A stretch of DNA of 64,000 nt from NCBI RefSeq assembly GCF_035762065.1, contig NZ_DASTPW010000034.1, positions 48,289 to 112,288 on the forward strand, read 5' to 3'. This DNA comes from Methylibium sp035762065. GTDB lineage: Bacteria > Pseudomonadota > Gammaproteobacteria > Burkholderiales > Burkholderiaceae_C. The notes beneath the pieces are model-generated. The model saw nothing but the letters and a program-made list of their open reading frames with translations. It was not told the DNA's origin and did no database searches. Positions 1 through 11,084 of the stretch are shown in pieces. A program made the translations under genes and the position numbers. Each line of letters begins with the position of its first letter. The stretch's first letter is position 1.

Positions 1-56
1 AGCACGGGCAGCGGCAGCCAGTGCAGCAGCCAGAGCAGCACGAGCACCGCCCGCAT
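1..56 (-). CDS. Lipid A acyltransferase-like protein, N-terminal fragment
   Basis: Only the first 18 codons are in the window; the gene runs off the left edge. The ATG (complement of 54–56) overlaps the TGA of the upstream acyltransferase gene in an ATGA junction, so the two are probably co-translated. The visible residues (MRAVLVLLWLLHWLPLPV) form a hydrophobic N-terminal segment like the membrane anchor of LpxL/HtrB-family acyltransferases. Tandem copies of such genes are common in Burkholderiales, which is the main reason for the call. Without the HX4(D/E) motif the family cannot be confirmed. Confidence 0.5.
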   Translation of the reverse strand, partial: MRAVLVLLWLLHWLPLPV

Positions 57-949
57 CAGGCGCCCTCGCCCGGCGCGGCGCCCGGCCCGTCGCGCCGCGG
101 CTGTTTGTAGCGGTGGTAGCCCCACAGGTACTGCTCGGGGCACTGCAGGATCAGCCGCTCCATCGCGCGGTTGATCGCGCTCGCGGCCTCGACCGGATCG
201 GCCGGCAGCGCGCCCGGATCGCTGACGCGCACGAGGTAGCCGGCACCGCGCGGCAGGCGCTCGCCCCACACCACGAGCAGCGCCGCGCCGCTTTGCTGCA
301 CCAGCCGCGCCGCGAGCGTCATCGTGTAGGCCGGCTTGCCGAAGAACGGCGCCCAGACGCCGAGGCCCTCGGGCGGCACCTGGTCGGGCAGCAGCCCGAC
401 GACTTCGCCGCGCTTCAGCGCACGCAGCATCTGGCGCACGCCGGCCAGCGTGGCCGGCGCGGCGTCGAGCCCGGGCCGCCGGCGCGCCTGCTCGACCAGG
501 GGGCGCAGCCAGGGCTTGCGCGCCGGCCGGTACAGCACCGTCATCGCGCCGCGGCCGGCGCCGTAGCGCTGCGCGTAGGACTGCCCGATCGCCTCGAAGC
601 AGCCGAGATGCGGCGTCAGCATCACGAGGCCCCGGCCCGCGGCCTGCGCCTGCTCGATCAGCTCGCCGCCTTCCCAGCCGACCGCCACCGGCAGCGGCGC
701 TTGAACCGGCCGCAGCCACAGCGTCGGCAGCTCGGTGAGCATCCTTCCGGCCGCACCGATCGCCTCGCGCGCCTTCGGCCAAGGCACGCCGGCCTGCGCG
801 GCGTTCGCGCGGAAGCGGCGGCGATAGGTCGGCGAGGCGAGGTAGACCAGCCAGCCGAGCGGCCCGCCCACCGCATGCAGCAAGCGCAGCGGCCAGCTCG
901 ACAACATCCGCAACGCGGCGATCAGCACCAAGGGCAGGGCGCCGCTCAT
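56..949 (-). CDS. lpxL: Lipid A biosynthesis lauroyl/myristoyl acyltransferase (LpxL/HtrB family)
   Basis: Inner-membrane enzyme that transfers an acyl chain from acyl-ACP to Kdo2-lipid IVA in lipopolysaccharide synthesis. The protein is 297 aa, normal for the family. It has an N-terminal hydrophobic anchor, then the family signature HLGCFE (HX4E) near residue 115, where His and Glu are catalytic, and a later LLPDQ motif typical of LpxL proteins. I chose the ATG at 949 because the open frame upstream is arginine-rich and unlike the family, whereas MSGALPLVLIAALR starts the usual anchor. It overlaps the next acyltransferase gene and is divergent from metK. Which secondary acyl chain it adds cannot be told from sequence. 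Confidence 0.85.
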   Translation of the reverse strand: MSGALPLVLIAALRMLSSWPLRLLHAVGGPLGWLVYLASPTYRRRFRANAAQAGVPWPKAREAIGAAGRMLTELPTLWLRPVQAPLPVAVGWEGGELIEQAQAAGRGLVMLTPHLGCFEAIGQSYAQRYGAGRGAMTVLYRPARKPWLRPLVEQARRRPGLDAAPATLAGVRQMLRALKRGEVVGLLPDQVPPEGLGVWAPFFGKPAYTMTLAARLVQQSGAALLVVWGERLPRGAGYLVRVSDPGALPADPVEAASAINRAMERLILQCPEQYLWGYHRYKQPRRDGPGAAPGEGA

Positions 950-1153
950 CCGGCTTCGTGAGGCTTGAGGTGCATCGCTAGAATCGCGGCGTCGCCGAGT
1001 TAAGGAACTACTTGCGGGGCGATCGCGGCACTCCACGGCCGCCGGGCTGCATCAAGATCGGTCGATCAAGACGCGCTCAACAAACCGCTAAAGCGTTCGC
1101 CGCTTCCTCCCCGATCGGCAACGCGAGTTGCAACAACCGATGGAGTTTAGACA

Positions 1154-2335
1154 GTGGCGAACGACTTCCTTTTCACCAGCGAATCCGTCTCCGAAGGTCA
1201 CCCCGACAAGGTGGCCGACCAGATCTCGGACGCGATCCTCGATGCGATCTTCACTGAGGACCCGCGCAGCCGCGTGGCCGCCGAGACGCTGACCAACACC
1301 GGCCTCGTGGTGCTCGCCGGCGAGATCACGACCAACGCGCACGTCGACTACATCCAGGTCGCGCGCGACACGATCAAGCGCATCGGCTACGACAACACCG
1401 AGTACGGCATCGACCACAAGGGCTGCGCGGTGATGGTCTGCTACGACAAGCAGTCCAACGACATCGCCCAGGGCGTCGATCACGCGAGCGACGATCACCT
1501 CAACACCGGCGCCGGCGACCAGGGCCTGATGTTCGGCTACGCCTGCGACGAGACGCCCGAGCTGATGCCCGCGCCGATCTACTACGCGCACCGTCTCGTC
1601 GAGCGCCAGGCGCAGTTGCGCAAGGACGGCCGCCTGCCCTTCCTGCGGCCCGACGCGAAGAGCCAGGTGACGATGCGCTACGTCGACGGCAAGCCGCACA
1701 GCATCGACACGGTCGTGCTCTCGAGCCAGCACAGCCCCGACCAGAGCGAGACGCCGACCAAGATGAAGGGCAGCTTCGTCGAGGCGGTGATCGAGGAAAT
1801 CATCAAGCCGGTGCTCCCGAAGGAATGGTTGAAGGAGACCAAGTACCTGATCAACCCGACCGGCCGCTTCGTCATCGGCGGCCCGCAGGGCGACTGCGGC
1901 CTGACCGGCCGCAAGATCATCGTTGACACCTACGGCGGGGCCTGCCCGCACGGCGGCGGCGCCTTCAGCGGCAAGGACCCGAGCAAGGTCGATCGCTCGG
2001 CGGCCTACGCGGCGCGCTACGTCGCGAAGAACATCGTCGCGGCCGGCCTGGCACGGCAGTGCCAGATCCAAGTGGCCTACGCGATCGGCGTCGCGCGGCC
2101 GATGAACATCACCGTCTACACCGAAGGCACCGGCGTGATCAGCGACGACCAGCTCTCGAAGCTGGTCGCGGAGCACTTCGACCTGCGGCCGAAGGGGATC
2201 ATCCAGATGCTCGACCTGCTGCGGCCGATCTACGGCAAGACCGCGGCCTACGGCCACTTCGGGCGCGAGGAGCCTGAATTCAGCTGGGAGCGGACGGACA
2301 AGGCGGCTGCGCTGCGGGCTGCGGCCGGGCTGTAA
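1154..2335 (+). CDS. metK: S-adenosylmethionine synthetase (methionine adenosyltransferase)
   Basis: Cytosolic enzyme making S-adenosylmethionine from ATP and methionine. It is 393 aa with all family landmarks: FTSESVSEGHPDK at the N-terminus (ATP site), the GAGDQG loop in the middle, and GGAFSGKDPSKVDRSAAY toward the C-terminus. Translation starts at GTG, preceded by a GGAG about 8 bases upstream. A TAGAAT at 979–984 could be a -10 element, which would give a leader of about 160 bases. No known SAM riboswitch was recognised in that leader. A strong hairpin follows the stop codon. Confidence 0.97.
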   Translation: MANDFLFTSESVSEGHPDKVADQISDAILDAIFTEDPRSRVAAETLTNTGLVVLAGEITTNAHVDYIQVARDTIKRIGYDNTEYGIDHKGCAVMVCYDKQSNDIAQGVDHASDDHLNTGAGDQGLMFGYACDETPELMPAPIYYAHRLVERQAQLRKDGRLPFLRPDAKSQVTMRYVDGKPHSIDTVVLSSQHSPDQSETPTKMKGSFVEAVIEEIIKPVLPKEWLKETKYLINPTGRFVIGGPQGDCGLTGRKIIVDTYGGACPHGGGAFSGKDPSKVDRSAAYAARYVAKNIVAAGLARQCQIQVAYAIGVARPMNITVYTEGTGVISDDQLSKLVAEHFDLRPKGIIQMLDLLRPIYGKTAAYGHFGREEPEFSWERTDKAAALRAAAGL

Positions 2336-2379
2336 GCCCGGCAGGAGCGAAGCGCTTCGGCCTTCCGCGACCTCTCCAT

Positions 2380-2412
2380 CAAGGCGACCTCCGGGTCGCC
2401 TTGTCGTTTCTG
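2380..2412 (+). terminator. Rho-independent terminator of metK
   Basis: A perfect 10-bp stem, CAAGGCGACC (2380–2389) with GGTCGCCTTG (2394–2403), closes a TCCG loop. It is followed by the moderately T-rich TCGTTTCTG. It lies 45 bases past the metK stop and before the LysR gene, so it probably separates the two transcripts. Confidence 0.7.
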
Positions 2413-2491
2413 CGGAGCCCGATCCGGCTTCGCATCTCCGAAAGTCCCGGCATCGCCTGCCTAGGCTCGAAGCTCGCTTCCACGCCCCGCC

Positions 2492-3493
2492 ATGCCGCCG
2501 CCCGCCAACCCGCTGAAGAACGCGACCTTCCGCCAGCTCTCCGCCTTCCACGCGGTCGCTCGGCTGGGCAGCGTGTCGAAGGCTGCCGAGGAAATGCACC
2601 TGACGCAGCCGGCGGTGTCGATCCAGCTCGGCATCCTCGAAGACGCGGCCGGCACGCCGCTGCTCAAGCGCAGCGCCCGCGGCGTCAAGCTCACCGAAGC
2701 CGGCGAGCTGCTGGCCGGCTATGCGGCGCGCATCCTCGGGCTGTGGCGCGAAGCCGGCGAGGCGATGGCGCTGCACTGCGGCGACATCGCCGGCCTGCTG
2801 CGCATCGGCGCGGTCACCACCGCCGAGTACCTGCTGCCACCGCTGCTGCTCGAATTCGTCCGCGAGCACCCGCAGGTCAAGGTGAAGCTCTCGGTCGGCA
2901 ACCGCGCCGAGATCGTCGGCCTGCTCGCCGGCCAGGAGATCGACCTCGCGATCATGGGCCGTCCGCCCGCCGAGCTGAAGACGGTTTCGGCCGCGTTCGC
3001 GAAGCATCCGATGGCCTTCGTCGCGGCGCCCACGCACCCGTTGATGAGCGGGCGCCGGCTCGGGCTGGATGCGCTCGCCGACGCGAACCTGCTGGTCCGC
3101 GAACGCGGCTCCGGCACGCGCACGACGGTCGAGCAGCTCTTCAAGGACGCCGGCGTGGCGCTCGCGATCGGCACCGAGATGTCGAGCAACGAGGCGATCA
3201 AGCAGATGTGCGCGGCCGGCTTCGGCATCGCCTTCCTGTCGCTGCACGCCTGCGTGCTCGAACTCGAGACCGGCCGGCTCGGCCTGCTGCCGATGGCCGA
3301 GCATCCGGTCGAGCGCGACTGGTACGTGATGCACATCGCGTCGAAGACGCAGCCCGCGGTGGCCGCGGCCTTCGAGCAGTTCCTACGCGTGCACGGGCAG
3401 GCGTGGATCCACTGGCGGCTCGAGCAGATGCAGGCCAAGGCCGGCACGGCCGAACCGACGGAGCGCAAGAAGAGCGTGCGCAGCGCGGCCTGA
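2492..3493 (+). CDS. LysR-family regulator, QscR/CbbR-like (probable serine-cycle regulator)
   Basis: A 333-aa LysR-type regulator. The N-terminal winged helix-turn-helix covers roughly residues 10–70 (FRQLSAFHAVARLGSVSKAA, then LTQPAVSIQLG), followed by a periplasmic-binding-protein-like effector domain. The domain layout and the seat beside mclA match QscR, which controls serine-cycle genes in Methylorubrum, and the related CbbR proteins. Unlike most LysR genes it is not divergent from its likely targets. It converges on mclA with 13 bases between stop codons. The probable target promoters between glyA and gck are about 11 kb away. The specific role is inferred from context. Confidence 0.8.
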   Translation: MPPPANPLKNATFRQLSAFHAVARLGSVSKAAEEMHLTQPAVSIQLGILEDAAGTPLLKRSARGVKLTEAGELLAGYAARILGLWREAGEAMALHCGDIAGLLRIGAVTTAEYLLPPLLLEFVREHPQVKVKLSVGNRAEIVGLLAGQEIDLAIMGRPPAELKTVSAAFAKHPMAFVAAPTHPLMSGRRLGLDALADANLLVRERGSGTRTTVEQLFKDAGVALAIGTEMSSNEAIKQMCAAGFGIAFLSLHACVLELETGRLGLLPMAEHPVERDWYVMHIASKTQPAVAAAFEQFLRVHGQAWIHWRLEQMQAKAGTAEPTERKKSVRSAA

Positions 3494-3506
3494 GCCGCGC
3501 CTTCGA

Positions 3507-4490
3507 TCAGCGCTCCCCGGCCCCGCCGATCGCCTCCGCCTTCGCGATCAGCGCCTCGGCCATGCGGATGCTGGCGATGTCGATCAGACGGCCGTCGAGC
3601 GAGACGGCGCCCTTGCCTTCCTTCGCCGCCTGCGCCATCGCATCGAGGATGCGGCGTGCCTTCGTCACCTCGGCCGCGCTCGGCGTGAACACCTCGTTCG
3701 CCAGCGCGATCTGCGAGGGGTGGATCGCCCACTTGCCTTCGTAGCCGAGCACTGCTGCGCGGTTGGCCGCGGCCTTGTAGCCGTCGGGGTCGCCGAAGTC
3801 GCCGAAGGGGCCGTCGACCGGGCGCAGGCCGTAGGCGCGGCAGGCGACCATCATCCGCGTCTGCGCGGCGTGCCAGGGGTCGGTCCAGAAGGTCTGGCGG
3901 TTGCCCTGCTCGTCCTTGTCGCTCAGCACGACGCTGTCCTTGTGCACGCCGCCGATCACGGTGGTGCGCGCGCGCGTCGAGGCCGCGTAGTCGGCGACGC
4001 CGAAGCTCATCGCCTCCAGCCGCTTGCTCGATTGCGCGATCGCCTCGACGTTGGCCATGCCGAGCGCCGTCTCGATCAGCACCTCGAAGCCGATGCGCTT
4101 CGTGCGGCCCTTGGCGTTCTCGATCTGCGTGACGAGCATGTCGACCGCGTACACGTCGGCAGCGACGCCGGCCTTCGGGATCAGGATCATGTCGAGCCGC
4201 GGGCAGGCCTCGACGATGTCCACCACGTCGCGGTACATGTAGTGGGTGTCGAGGCCGTTGATGCGGATCATCATCGTCTTCGTGCCCCAGTCGACCTCGT
4301 TGAGGCCCTGCACGATGTTCTTGCGTGCCTGCGCCTTGTCGTCGGGCGCGACGGCGTCTTCGAGATCGAGAAAGACGATGTCGGCGGCCGACGCCGCCGC
4401 CTTCTCGAACATCGCGATCTGCGTGCCCGGCACGGCGAGCTCGCTTCGGTGCAGGCGCGGGGTGGCTTGTTCGACGAGGGTGAAGCTCAT
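3507..4490 (-). CDS. mclA: L-malyl-CoA lyase (malyl-CoA/beta-methylmalyl-CoA lyase)
   Basis: Serine-cycle enzyme that splits malyl-CoA into acetyl-CoA and glyoxylate. The 327-aa protein belongs to the HpcH/HpaI–CitE TIM-barrel superfamily. It opens with RSELAVPGT, which is typical of malyl-CoA lyases, and has the acidic metal-site motif VFLDLEDAV near residue 40. It is the last gene of the leftward serine-cycle operon, 30 bases after ppc. The neighbouring malate thiokinase genes make malyl-CoA the expected substrate rather than citramalyl- or citryl-CoA. Confidence 0.93.
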   Translation of the reverse strand: MSFTLVEQATPRLHRSELAVPGTQIAMFEKAAASAADIVFLDLEDAVAPDDKAQARKNIVQGLNEVDWGTKTMMIRINGLDTHYMYRDVVDIVEACPRLDMILIPKAGVAADVYAVDMLVTQIENAKGRTKRIGFEVLIETALGMANVEAIAQSSKRLEAMSFGVADYAASTRARTTVIGGVHKDSVVLSDKDEQGNRQTFWTDPWHAAQTRMMVACRAYGLRPVDGPFGDFGDPDGYKAAANRAAVLGYEGKWAIHPSQIALANEVFTPSAAEVTKARRILDAMAQAAKEGKGAVSLDGRLIDIASIRMAEALIAKAEAIGGAGER

Positions 4491-4520
4491 GAGCGGGTCC
4501 TTTGGGTTCGTGAAGCTTGG

Positions 4521-7316
<2,796 letters not shown>

Positions 7317-7350
7317 GGCTCGCCTCGTGTTCGCCGTCGCCGATGCAGCG

Positions 7351-8241
7351 TCAGTGCACGCGCGCAAGCGCCTGCCCGACGGTGGCACCCAGCTCGGCCG
7401 CGCTCGGCGAGACCAGCAGCCCGTAGCCGCGCATGATCTCGGCCTTCTCGCCGGCGGTGTCGCCGGCCGCCGAGATGATCGCGCCCGCATGGCCCATGCG
7501 CCGGCCCTTCGGCGCGGTGAGGCCGGCCACGTAGCCGACGACCGGCTTGCTCATGTTGGCCTTCACCCAGGCCGCGGCTTCCGCCTCCTGCGGGCCGCCG
7601 ATCTCGCCGATCATGATCACGGCCTTGGTCTCGGGGTCGCTCTCGAAACGCTCGAGGTGATCGAGGAAGGAACTGCCGTTGATCGGGTCGCCGCCGATGC
7701 CCACGCTGGTGGTGACGCCGATGCCCAGCGCCTTCATCTGCGCCGCCGCTTCATAGCCCAGCGTGCCGGAGCGCGAGACGATGCCGACGTTGCCGCGCAT
7801 GTAGATGTTGCCCGGCATGATCCCGAGCATCGCCTTGCCGGCGCTGATGATCCCGGCGCAGTTGGGGCCGACGATCGTCGTGCGCTCGTCCTTCGCGTAG
7901 CGGCGCAGGTAGCGCTTGACGCGCATCATGTCCTGCGCCGGGATGCCGTCGGTGATGACGCACACGAGCTTCAGGCCCGCGTCGGCGGCTTCCATCAGCG
8001 CGTCGGCCGCGAACGGCGGCGGCACGAACAGCAGGCTCGCCTCGGCGCCGGTCTTCTCGACGGCGTCCTTCACGGTGTTGAACACCGGGCGGTCGAGGTG
8101 CTTCTGGCCGCCCTTGCCCGGCGTCACGCCGCCGACGACGTTGGTGCCGTAGGCGATCATTTCCTTGGCGTGGAAGGTGGCCTTGTCGCCGGTGAAGCCT
8201 TGGACGATGACTTTGGTCTTCTCGTCGATCAGGATGCTCAT
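7351..8241 (-). CDS. mtkB: Malate thiokinase (malate–CoA ligase) alpha subunit
   Basis: Small subunit of ATP-dependent malate–CoA ligase, which makes malyl-CoA for MclA. It is 296 aa and homologous to SucD. It has the N-terminal CoA-binding Rossmann motif (VQGFTGDKATFHAKEM), NCAGIISAGKAMLGIMPG, and the phosphohistidine motif GHAGAII near residue 249. The genes beside it (mtkA, ppc, mclA) identify it as malate thiokinase rather than succinyl-CoA synthetase. A REP-like palindrome separates it from mtkA, which could affect the subunit ratio. Confidence 0.92.
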   Translation of the reverse strand: MSILIDEKTKVIVQGFTGDKATFHAKEMIAYGTNVVGGVTPGKGGQKHLDRPVFNTVKDAVEKTGAEASLLFVPPPFAADALMEAADAGLKLVCVITDGIPAQDMMRVKRYLRRYAKDERTTIVGPNCAGIISAGKAMLGIMPGNIYMRGNVGIVSRSGTLGYEAAAQMKALGIGVTTSVGIGGDPINGSSFLDHLERFESDPETKAVIMIGEIGGPQEAEAAAWVKANMSKPVVGYVAGLTAPKGRRMGHAGAIISAAGDTAGEKAEIMRGYGLLVSPSAAELGATVGQALARVH

Positions 8242-8266
8242 GCGTGCTGCTCCTCGTTGCTTGGTT

Positions 8267-8291
8267 CCCTGTCCCGCTCGGCGGGACAGGG
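8267..8291. repeat. REP-like palindrome between mtkA and mtkB
   Basis: An 11-bp perfect inverted repeat (CCCTGTCCCGC, 8267–8277; GCGGGACAGGG, 8281–8291) encloses a 3-base loop. On the complementary strand it is flanked by ACCCTCACCCAG. That arrangement matches the widespread proteobacterial intergenic REP-type repeat, a CCCTCACCC-like lead-in followed by a GC-rich palindrome. It sits in the 69-base gap between two subunit genes of one enzyme. In the transcript it would be a stable hairpin that could stabilise upstream mRNA or damp downstream expression. No T-run follows, so it is not a classic terminator. Confidence 0.75.
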
Positions 8292-8310
8292 CTGGGTGAG
8301 GGTGTCGGCG

Positions 8311-9480
8311 TCAAGCGGGCGCGTGTTCGCGCGCGGCGGCCACGGCCTTCTGCGCGGCCTCGGCGAGCGAGTCGGCGGTGATGATCGGCAGGCCGCTTTC
8401 GCGAACGATCTTCTGGCCCTCTTCGACGTTGGTGCCTGCGAGCCGCACGACCAGCGGCACGCGCAGGCCCTTGGCGGCCTGCACCACGCCTTGCGCGACC
8501 CAGTCGCAGCGGTTGATGCCGGCGAAGATGTTCACCAGGATCGCCTTCACGTTGCGGTCCGAGAGCACCAGGTTGAAGGCGTTCTGCACGCGCTCCGGCG
8601 AGGCGCCGCCGCCAACATCGAGGAAGTTCGCCGGCTCGCCGCCCGCGTACTTGATCAGGTCCATCGTCGCCATCGCGAGGCCGGCGCCGTTGATGATGCA
8701 GCCGATGTCGCCGTCGAGGCCGACGTAGTTCAGCCCGTGCTGGCCGGCCTGCGCCTCGCGCGGGTCTTCTTCCTGCACGTCGCGCATCTCGGCGATCTGG
8801 CGGCGGCGGAACAGCGCGTTGTCGTCGAAGCTCATCTTCGCGTCGAGGGCAAGCACGCGCTGGTCCTTGGTGACGACCAGCGGGTTGATCTCGACCATCG
8901 TCGCGTCGAGGTCGCGGAAGGCGCGGTAGCAACCCATGATCGCGGTCACCGCCTGGCTCACCTGCTTGATGTTCAGGCCGAGGCCAAAGGCGATCTCGCG
9001 CGCCTGGAAGGGCTGCATGCCCACCGCCGGCTCGACCTCGATCTGCAGGATCGATTCCGGCTTGGTGTGCGCGATCTCCTCGATCTCCATGCCGCCTTCG
9101 GCCGAGGCGATCACGCGGATGCGCTCGATCTTGCGGTCGAGCACGAAGCCGAGGTAGATCTCGCGCTCGAAGGGCTCGGCCACCTCGACGTAGAGGCGGT
9201 TGACCACCTTGCCCTGCGGGCCGGTCTGGTTGGTCACCAGCGTCGCGCCGAGCATGGCCTTCGCCGCGCTCGCCACTTCCTGGTAGGTGCGGCACAGCTT
9301 CACGCCGCCGGCCTTGCCGCGGCCGCCCGAATGGATCTGCGCCTTCACGGCCCAGTGCCAGCCGCCGAGCTCGGTGGCGGCATACACCGCCTGGTCGGCG
9401 CTGTAGGCGACGCTGCCGCGCGGCACCGGCACGCCGAAGCCGGCGAGCAATTCCTTGGCCTGGTACTCGTGAATGTCCAT
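8311..9480 (-). CDS. mtkA: Malate thiokinase (malate–CoA ligase) beta subunit
   Basis: Large, ATP-grasp subunit of malate–CoA ligase. It is 389 aa and homologous to SucC. It starts MDIHEYQAKELL, has KAQIHSGGRGKAGGVK in the ATP-grasp fold, and the C-terminal ligase motifs GCIINGAGLAM, FLDVGGGAS and VNIFAGINRC. Upstream is fchA with a 36-base gap; downstream is mtkB. The assignment to malate rather than succinate rests on the serine-cycle operon context, since sucCD would normally sit with TCA-cycle genes. Confidence 0.92.
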   Translation of the reverse strand: MDIHEYQAKELLAGFGVPVPRGSVAYSADQAVYAATELGGWHWAVKAQIHSGGRGKAGGVKLCRTYQEVASAAKAMLGATLVTNQTGPQGKVVNRLYVEVAEPFEREIYLGFVLDRKIERIRVIASAEGGMEIEEIAHTKPESILQIEVEPAVGMQPFQAREIAFGLGLNIKQVSQAVTAIMGCYRAFRDLDATMVEINPLVVTKDQRVLALDAKMSFDDNALFRRRQIAEMRDVQEEDPREAQAGQHGLNYVGLDGDIGCIINGAGLAMATMDLIKYAGGEPANFLDVGGGASPERVQNAFNLVLSDRNVKAILVNIFAGINRCDWVAQGVVQAAKGLRVPLVVRLAGTNVEEGQKIVRESGLPIITADSLAEAAQKAVAAAREHAPA

Positions 9481-9516
9481 CGGTTGGTCTCCTTGTGTGC
9501 GATGAGCGAGGCGGCG

Positions 9517-10143
9517 CTAGCCCAGCTTGGCCTTGACCTGCTCGTGGATCCGTTCGGACAGCGGCCCGCATTCGTCGAGCAGCGCCTTCAGCTCGGCGAG
9601 CGCGGCGTCGGTCCACGCGCGGTCCTTGATCTGCGGCGCGTTGATGTGCACGTTGAGCGCCGCGCTGCGCAGCGCCGCCCACGCGGCGAGCACGCCCACG
9701 CCGACGTCGCTGATCACGTTGAGGTTGCCGTGCTCGACCGCGCGCGCTGCGAGCCGCACGCCTTCGGCGCAGGCGCGCGCGCAGGCGAGCGGCGCTTCGG
9801 TCGCGGCCTTCAGGCCGCGCTGGATCGCGGCGCTGCGCACGGCCTTCTCGTCGTCGGTCGCCTTCGGCATCTTGTAGCCCGCCATCAGCGAATCGAAGGC
9901 GGCGATGTCCTCGGCCACCATGCCGGCGAGCCGCTTGCGCAAGGCTTCCGACTCGGCCAGCAACTGCTTCATCTGCGGCTCGACGGCCTCGTAGCCCTTC
10001 TTGCCGATGGTGAGGTTCGCGACCATCGAGACGAGCGCGGCGCCCATCGAGCCCATCACCGCCGCGGCGCTGCCGCCGCCGGGCGTCGCGTTGCCGCTGG
10101 CCAGCTCGTCGAGGAACCGCGCGGTGCTCCAGTCTTCGATCAT
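9517..10143 (-). CDS. fchA: Methenyl-tetrahydrofolate cyclohydrolase
   Basis: Hydrolyses methenyl-H4F to 10-formyl-H4F, linking MtdA to FtfL. It is 208 aa, all of it a cyclodeaminase/cyclohydrolase (FTCD C-terminal) domain. The start MIEDWSTARFLDELASG, the glycine run TPGGGSAAA and GNLNVISDVGVG are family features. The ATG at 10143 is the natural start. It follows mtdA by 11 bases, so the two are co-translated. FchA is unrelated in fold to FolD and marks methylotroph-type C1 metabolism. Confidence 0.92.
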   Translation of the reverse strand: MIEDWSTARFLDELASGNATPGGGSAAAVMGSMGAALVSMVANLTIGKKGYEAVEPQMKQLLAESEALRKRLAGMVAEDIAAFDSLMAGYKMPKATDDEKAVRSAAIQRGLKAATEAPLACARACAEGVRLAARAVEHGNLNVISDVGVGVLAAWAALRSAALNVHINAPQIKDRAWTDAALAELKALLDECGPLSERIHEQVKAKLG

Positions 10144-10154
10144 CGTGCGCTCCT

Positions 10155-11021
10155 TCAGCCGACCATCGTCTTCGCGATGGCGTAGATCTCGTCGCAATCG
10201 AGCGAGAGGTCCTGCTGCTCGAACAGCTTGCCGATGCAGGCGCGGTGCAGCGCGATCTTCAGGGCGCCGAAGCCCAGCGCGCCGAAGACGAGCTTGCCGT
10301 GGCGCTCCTTCATCTTGTCCATCATGTCGATGCCCTCGATGCCGAGCGCGGGCGTCGCGTTGGCGTCGGCGAGCAGTTCCAGCGTCTTGTGCTCGCGCCA
10401 CGCGGCCTCGTCGAGCAGCTGCACGCCGGCCGCGCCGGTCGCGAACACGATCTGCGCACCCTGGATCGCCTTCACGCGCGCCGCGTTGTCGGCCGCCTCG
10501 ATCGCCTCGACCTCGACCTTGAAGCGCTCGGCGACCGCCTTGGCCGTCGCCTGCGCCTTCTCCTTGCTGCGGCCGGTGATCGCCACCTGCACGCCTTCGC
10601 GCGCCAGCATCACCGCGGCGCGCTGGCCGACCGGGCCAGTGCCGGCGAGGATCACCGCGCGCTTGCCGGCGAGCCGGCCCTTGGCCGCGTGGTGCAGCCA
10701 GGCCACGCCCGCTGCGGCGGTGGTGTTGGACCCATTGCTGTCCAGCATCACCGAGACGCGGAAGTTGGCGAAGAACTTCTTCTTCACCGCCTTCAGCAGC
10801 GCTTCGCCCGCGGCCATGTCGGAGCCGCCGACGAAGATCGCGGTCAGCTTCTTGTCCTTCGGCGCGCGCGTGAAGATTGCGCCGTCGACGAGGCCGCCGA
10901 CGTTGGCCGGCGTGATGCCGCCGTAAGGCACCACCACGTCGGCACCGCCGTCGTGCGCGACGACGTTGTCGAACACGGAAGCGAGCGGGTCGGTGTCGAA
11001 CTGGTAGAGCAGCTTTTTCAT
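10155..11021 (-). CDS. mtdA: NADP-dependent methylene-tetrahydrofolate/methylene-H4MPT dehydrogenase
   Basis: Oxidises or reduces methylene-H4F with NADP(H). It is 288 aa, the usual length for MtdA. It starts MKKLLYQFDTDPLASVFDNV, has VPYGGITP and the SNGSNTTAAAGV segment, then the Rossmann loop GTGPVGQRA near residue 128 and ITGRSKEKA. Together with FchA and FtfL it forms the folate C1 branch. No methanopterin genes (fae, mtdB, mch) are present in the window. Confidence 0.95.
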   Translation of the reverse strand: MKKLLYQFDTDPLASVFDNVVAHDGGADVVVPYGGITPANVGGLVDGAIFTRAPKDKKLTAIFVGGSDMAAGEALLKAVKKKFFANFRVSVMLDSNGSNTTAAAGVAWLHHAAKGRLAGKRAVILAGTGPVGQRAAVMLAREGVQVAITGRSKEKAQATAKAVAERFKVEVEAIEAADNAARVKAIQGAQIVFATGAAGVQLLDEAAWREHKTLELLADANATPALGIEGIDMMDKMKERHGKLVFGALGFGALKIALHRACIGKLFEQQDLSLDCDEIYAIAKTMVG

Positions 11022-11084
11022 GGAGTAGGTCTCAGGTGGAGGCTGAAAGCCCGCACCTTAGCAAGCGGTCCTGCGGGGTCGGGC

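Noticed and set aside
985..1153. Possible SAM-II-like riboswitch before metK
   Set aside because: CCGCTAAAGCG near 1083 recalls part of the SAM-II core, but the conserved upstream GAUUUAA and pairing partners were not found. The leader is probably an ordinary 5' region.
1088..3334. Very long open frame antisense to metK and the LysR gene
   Set aside because: The translation is rich in Arg, Asp and His with no family motif, while the opposite strand encodes clear MetK and LysR proteins. Similar long false frames occur opposite or out of frame with most genes here (for example 2719–6918, 14642–17725 and 28463–32767) because the DNA is GC-rich.
3507..4490. Citrate lyase beta subunit
   Set aside because: The protein is in the CitE superfamily, but no citrate lyase alpha, gamma or accessory genes are present and the serine-cycle context is complete.
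7351..9480. Succinyl-CoA synthetase (sucCD)
   Set aside because: The sequences fit both families, but the position between fchA and ppc–mclA makes malate thiokinase the better call.
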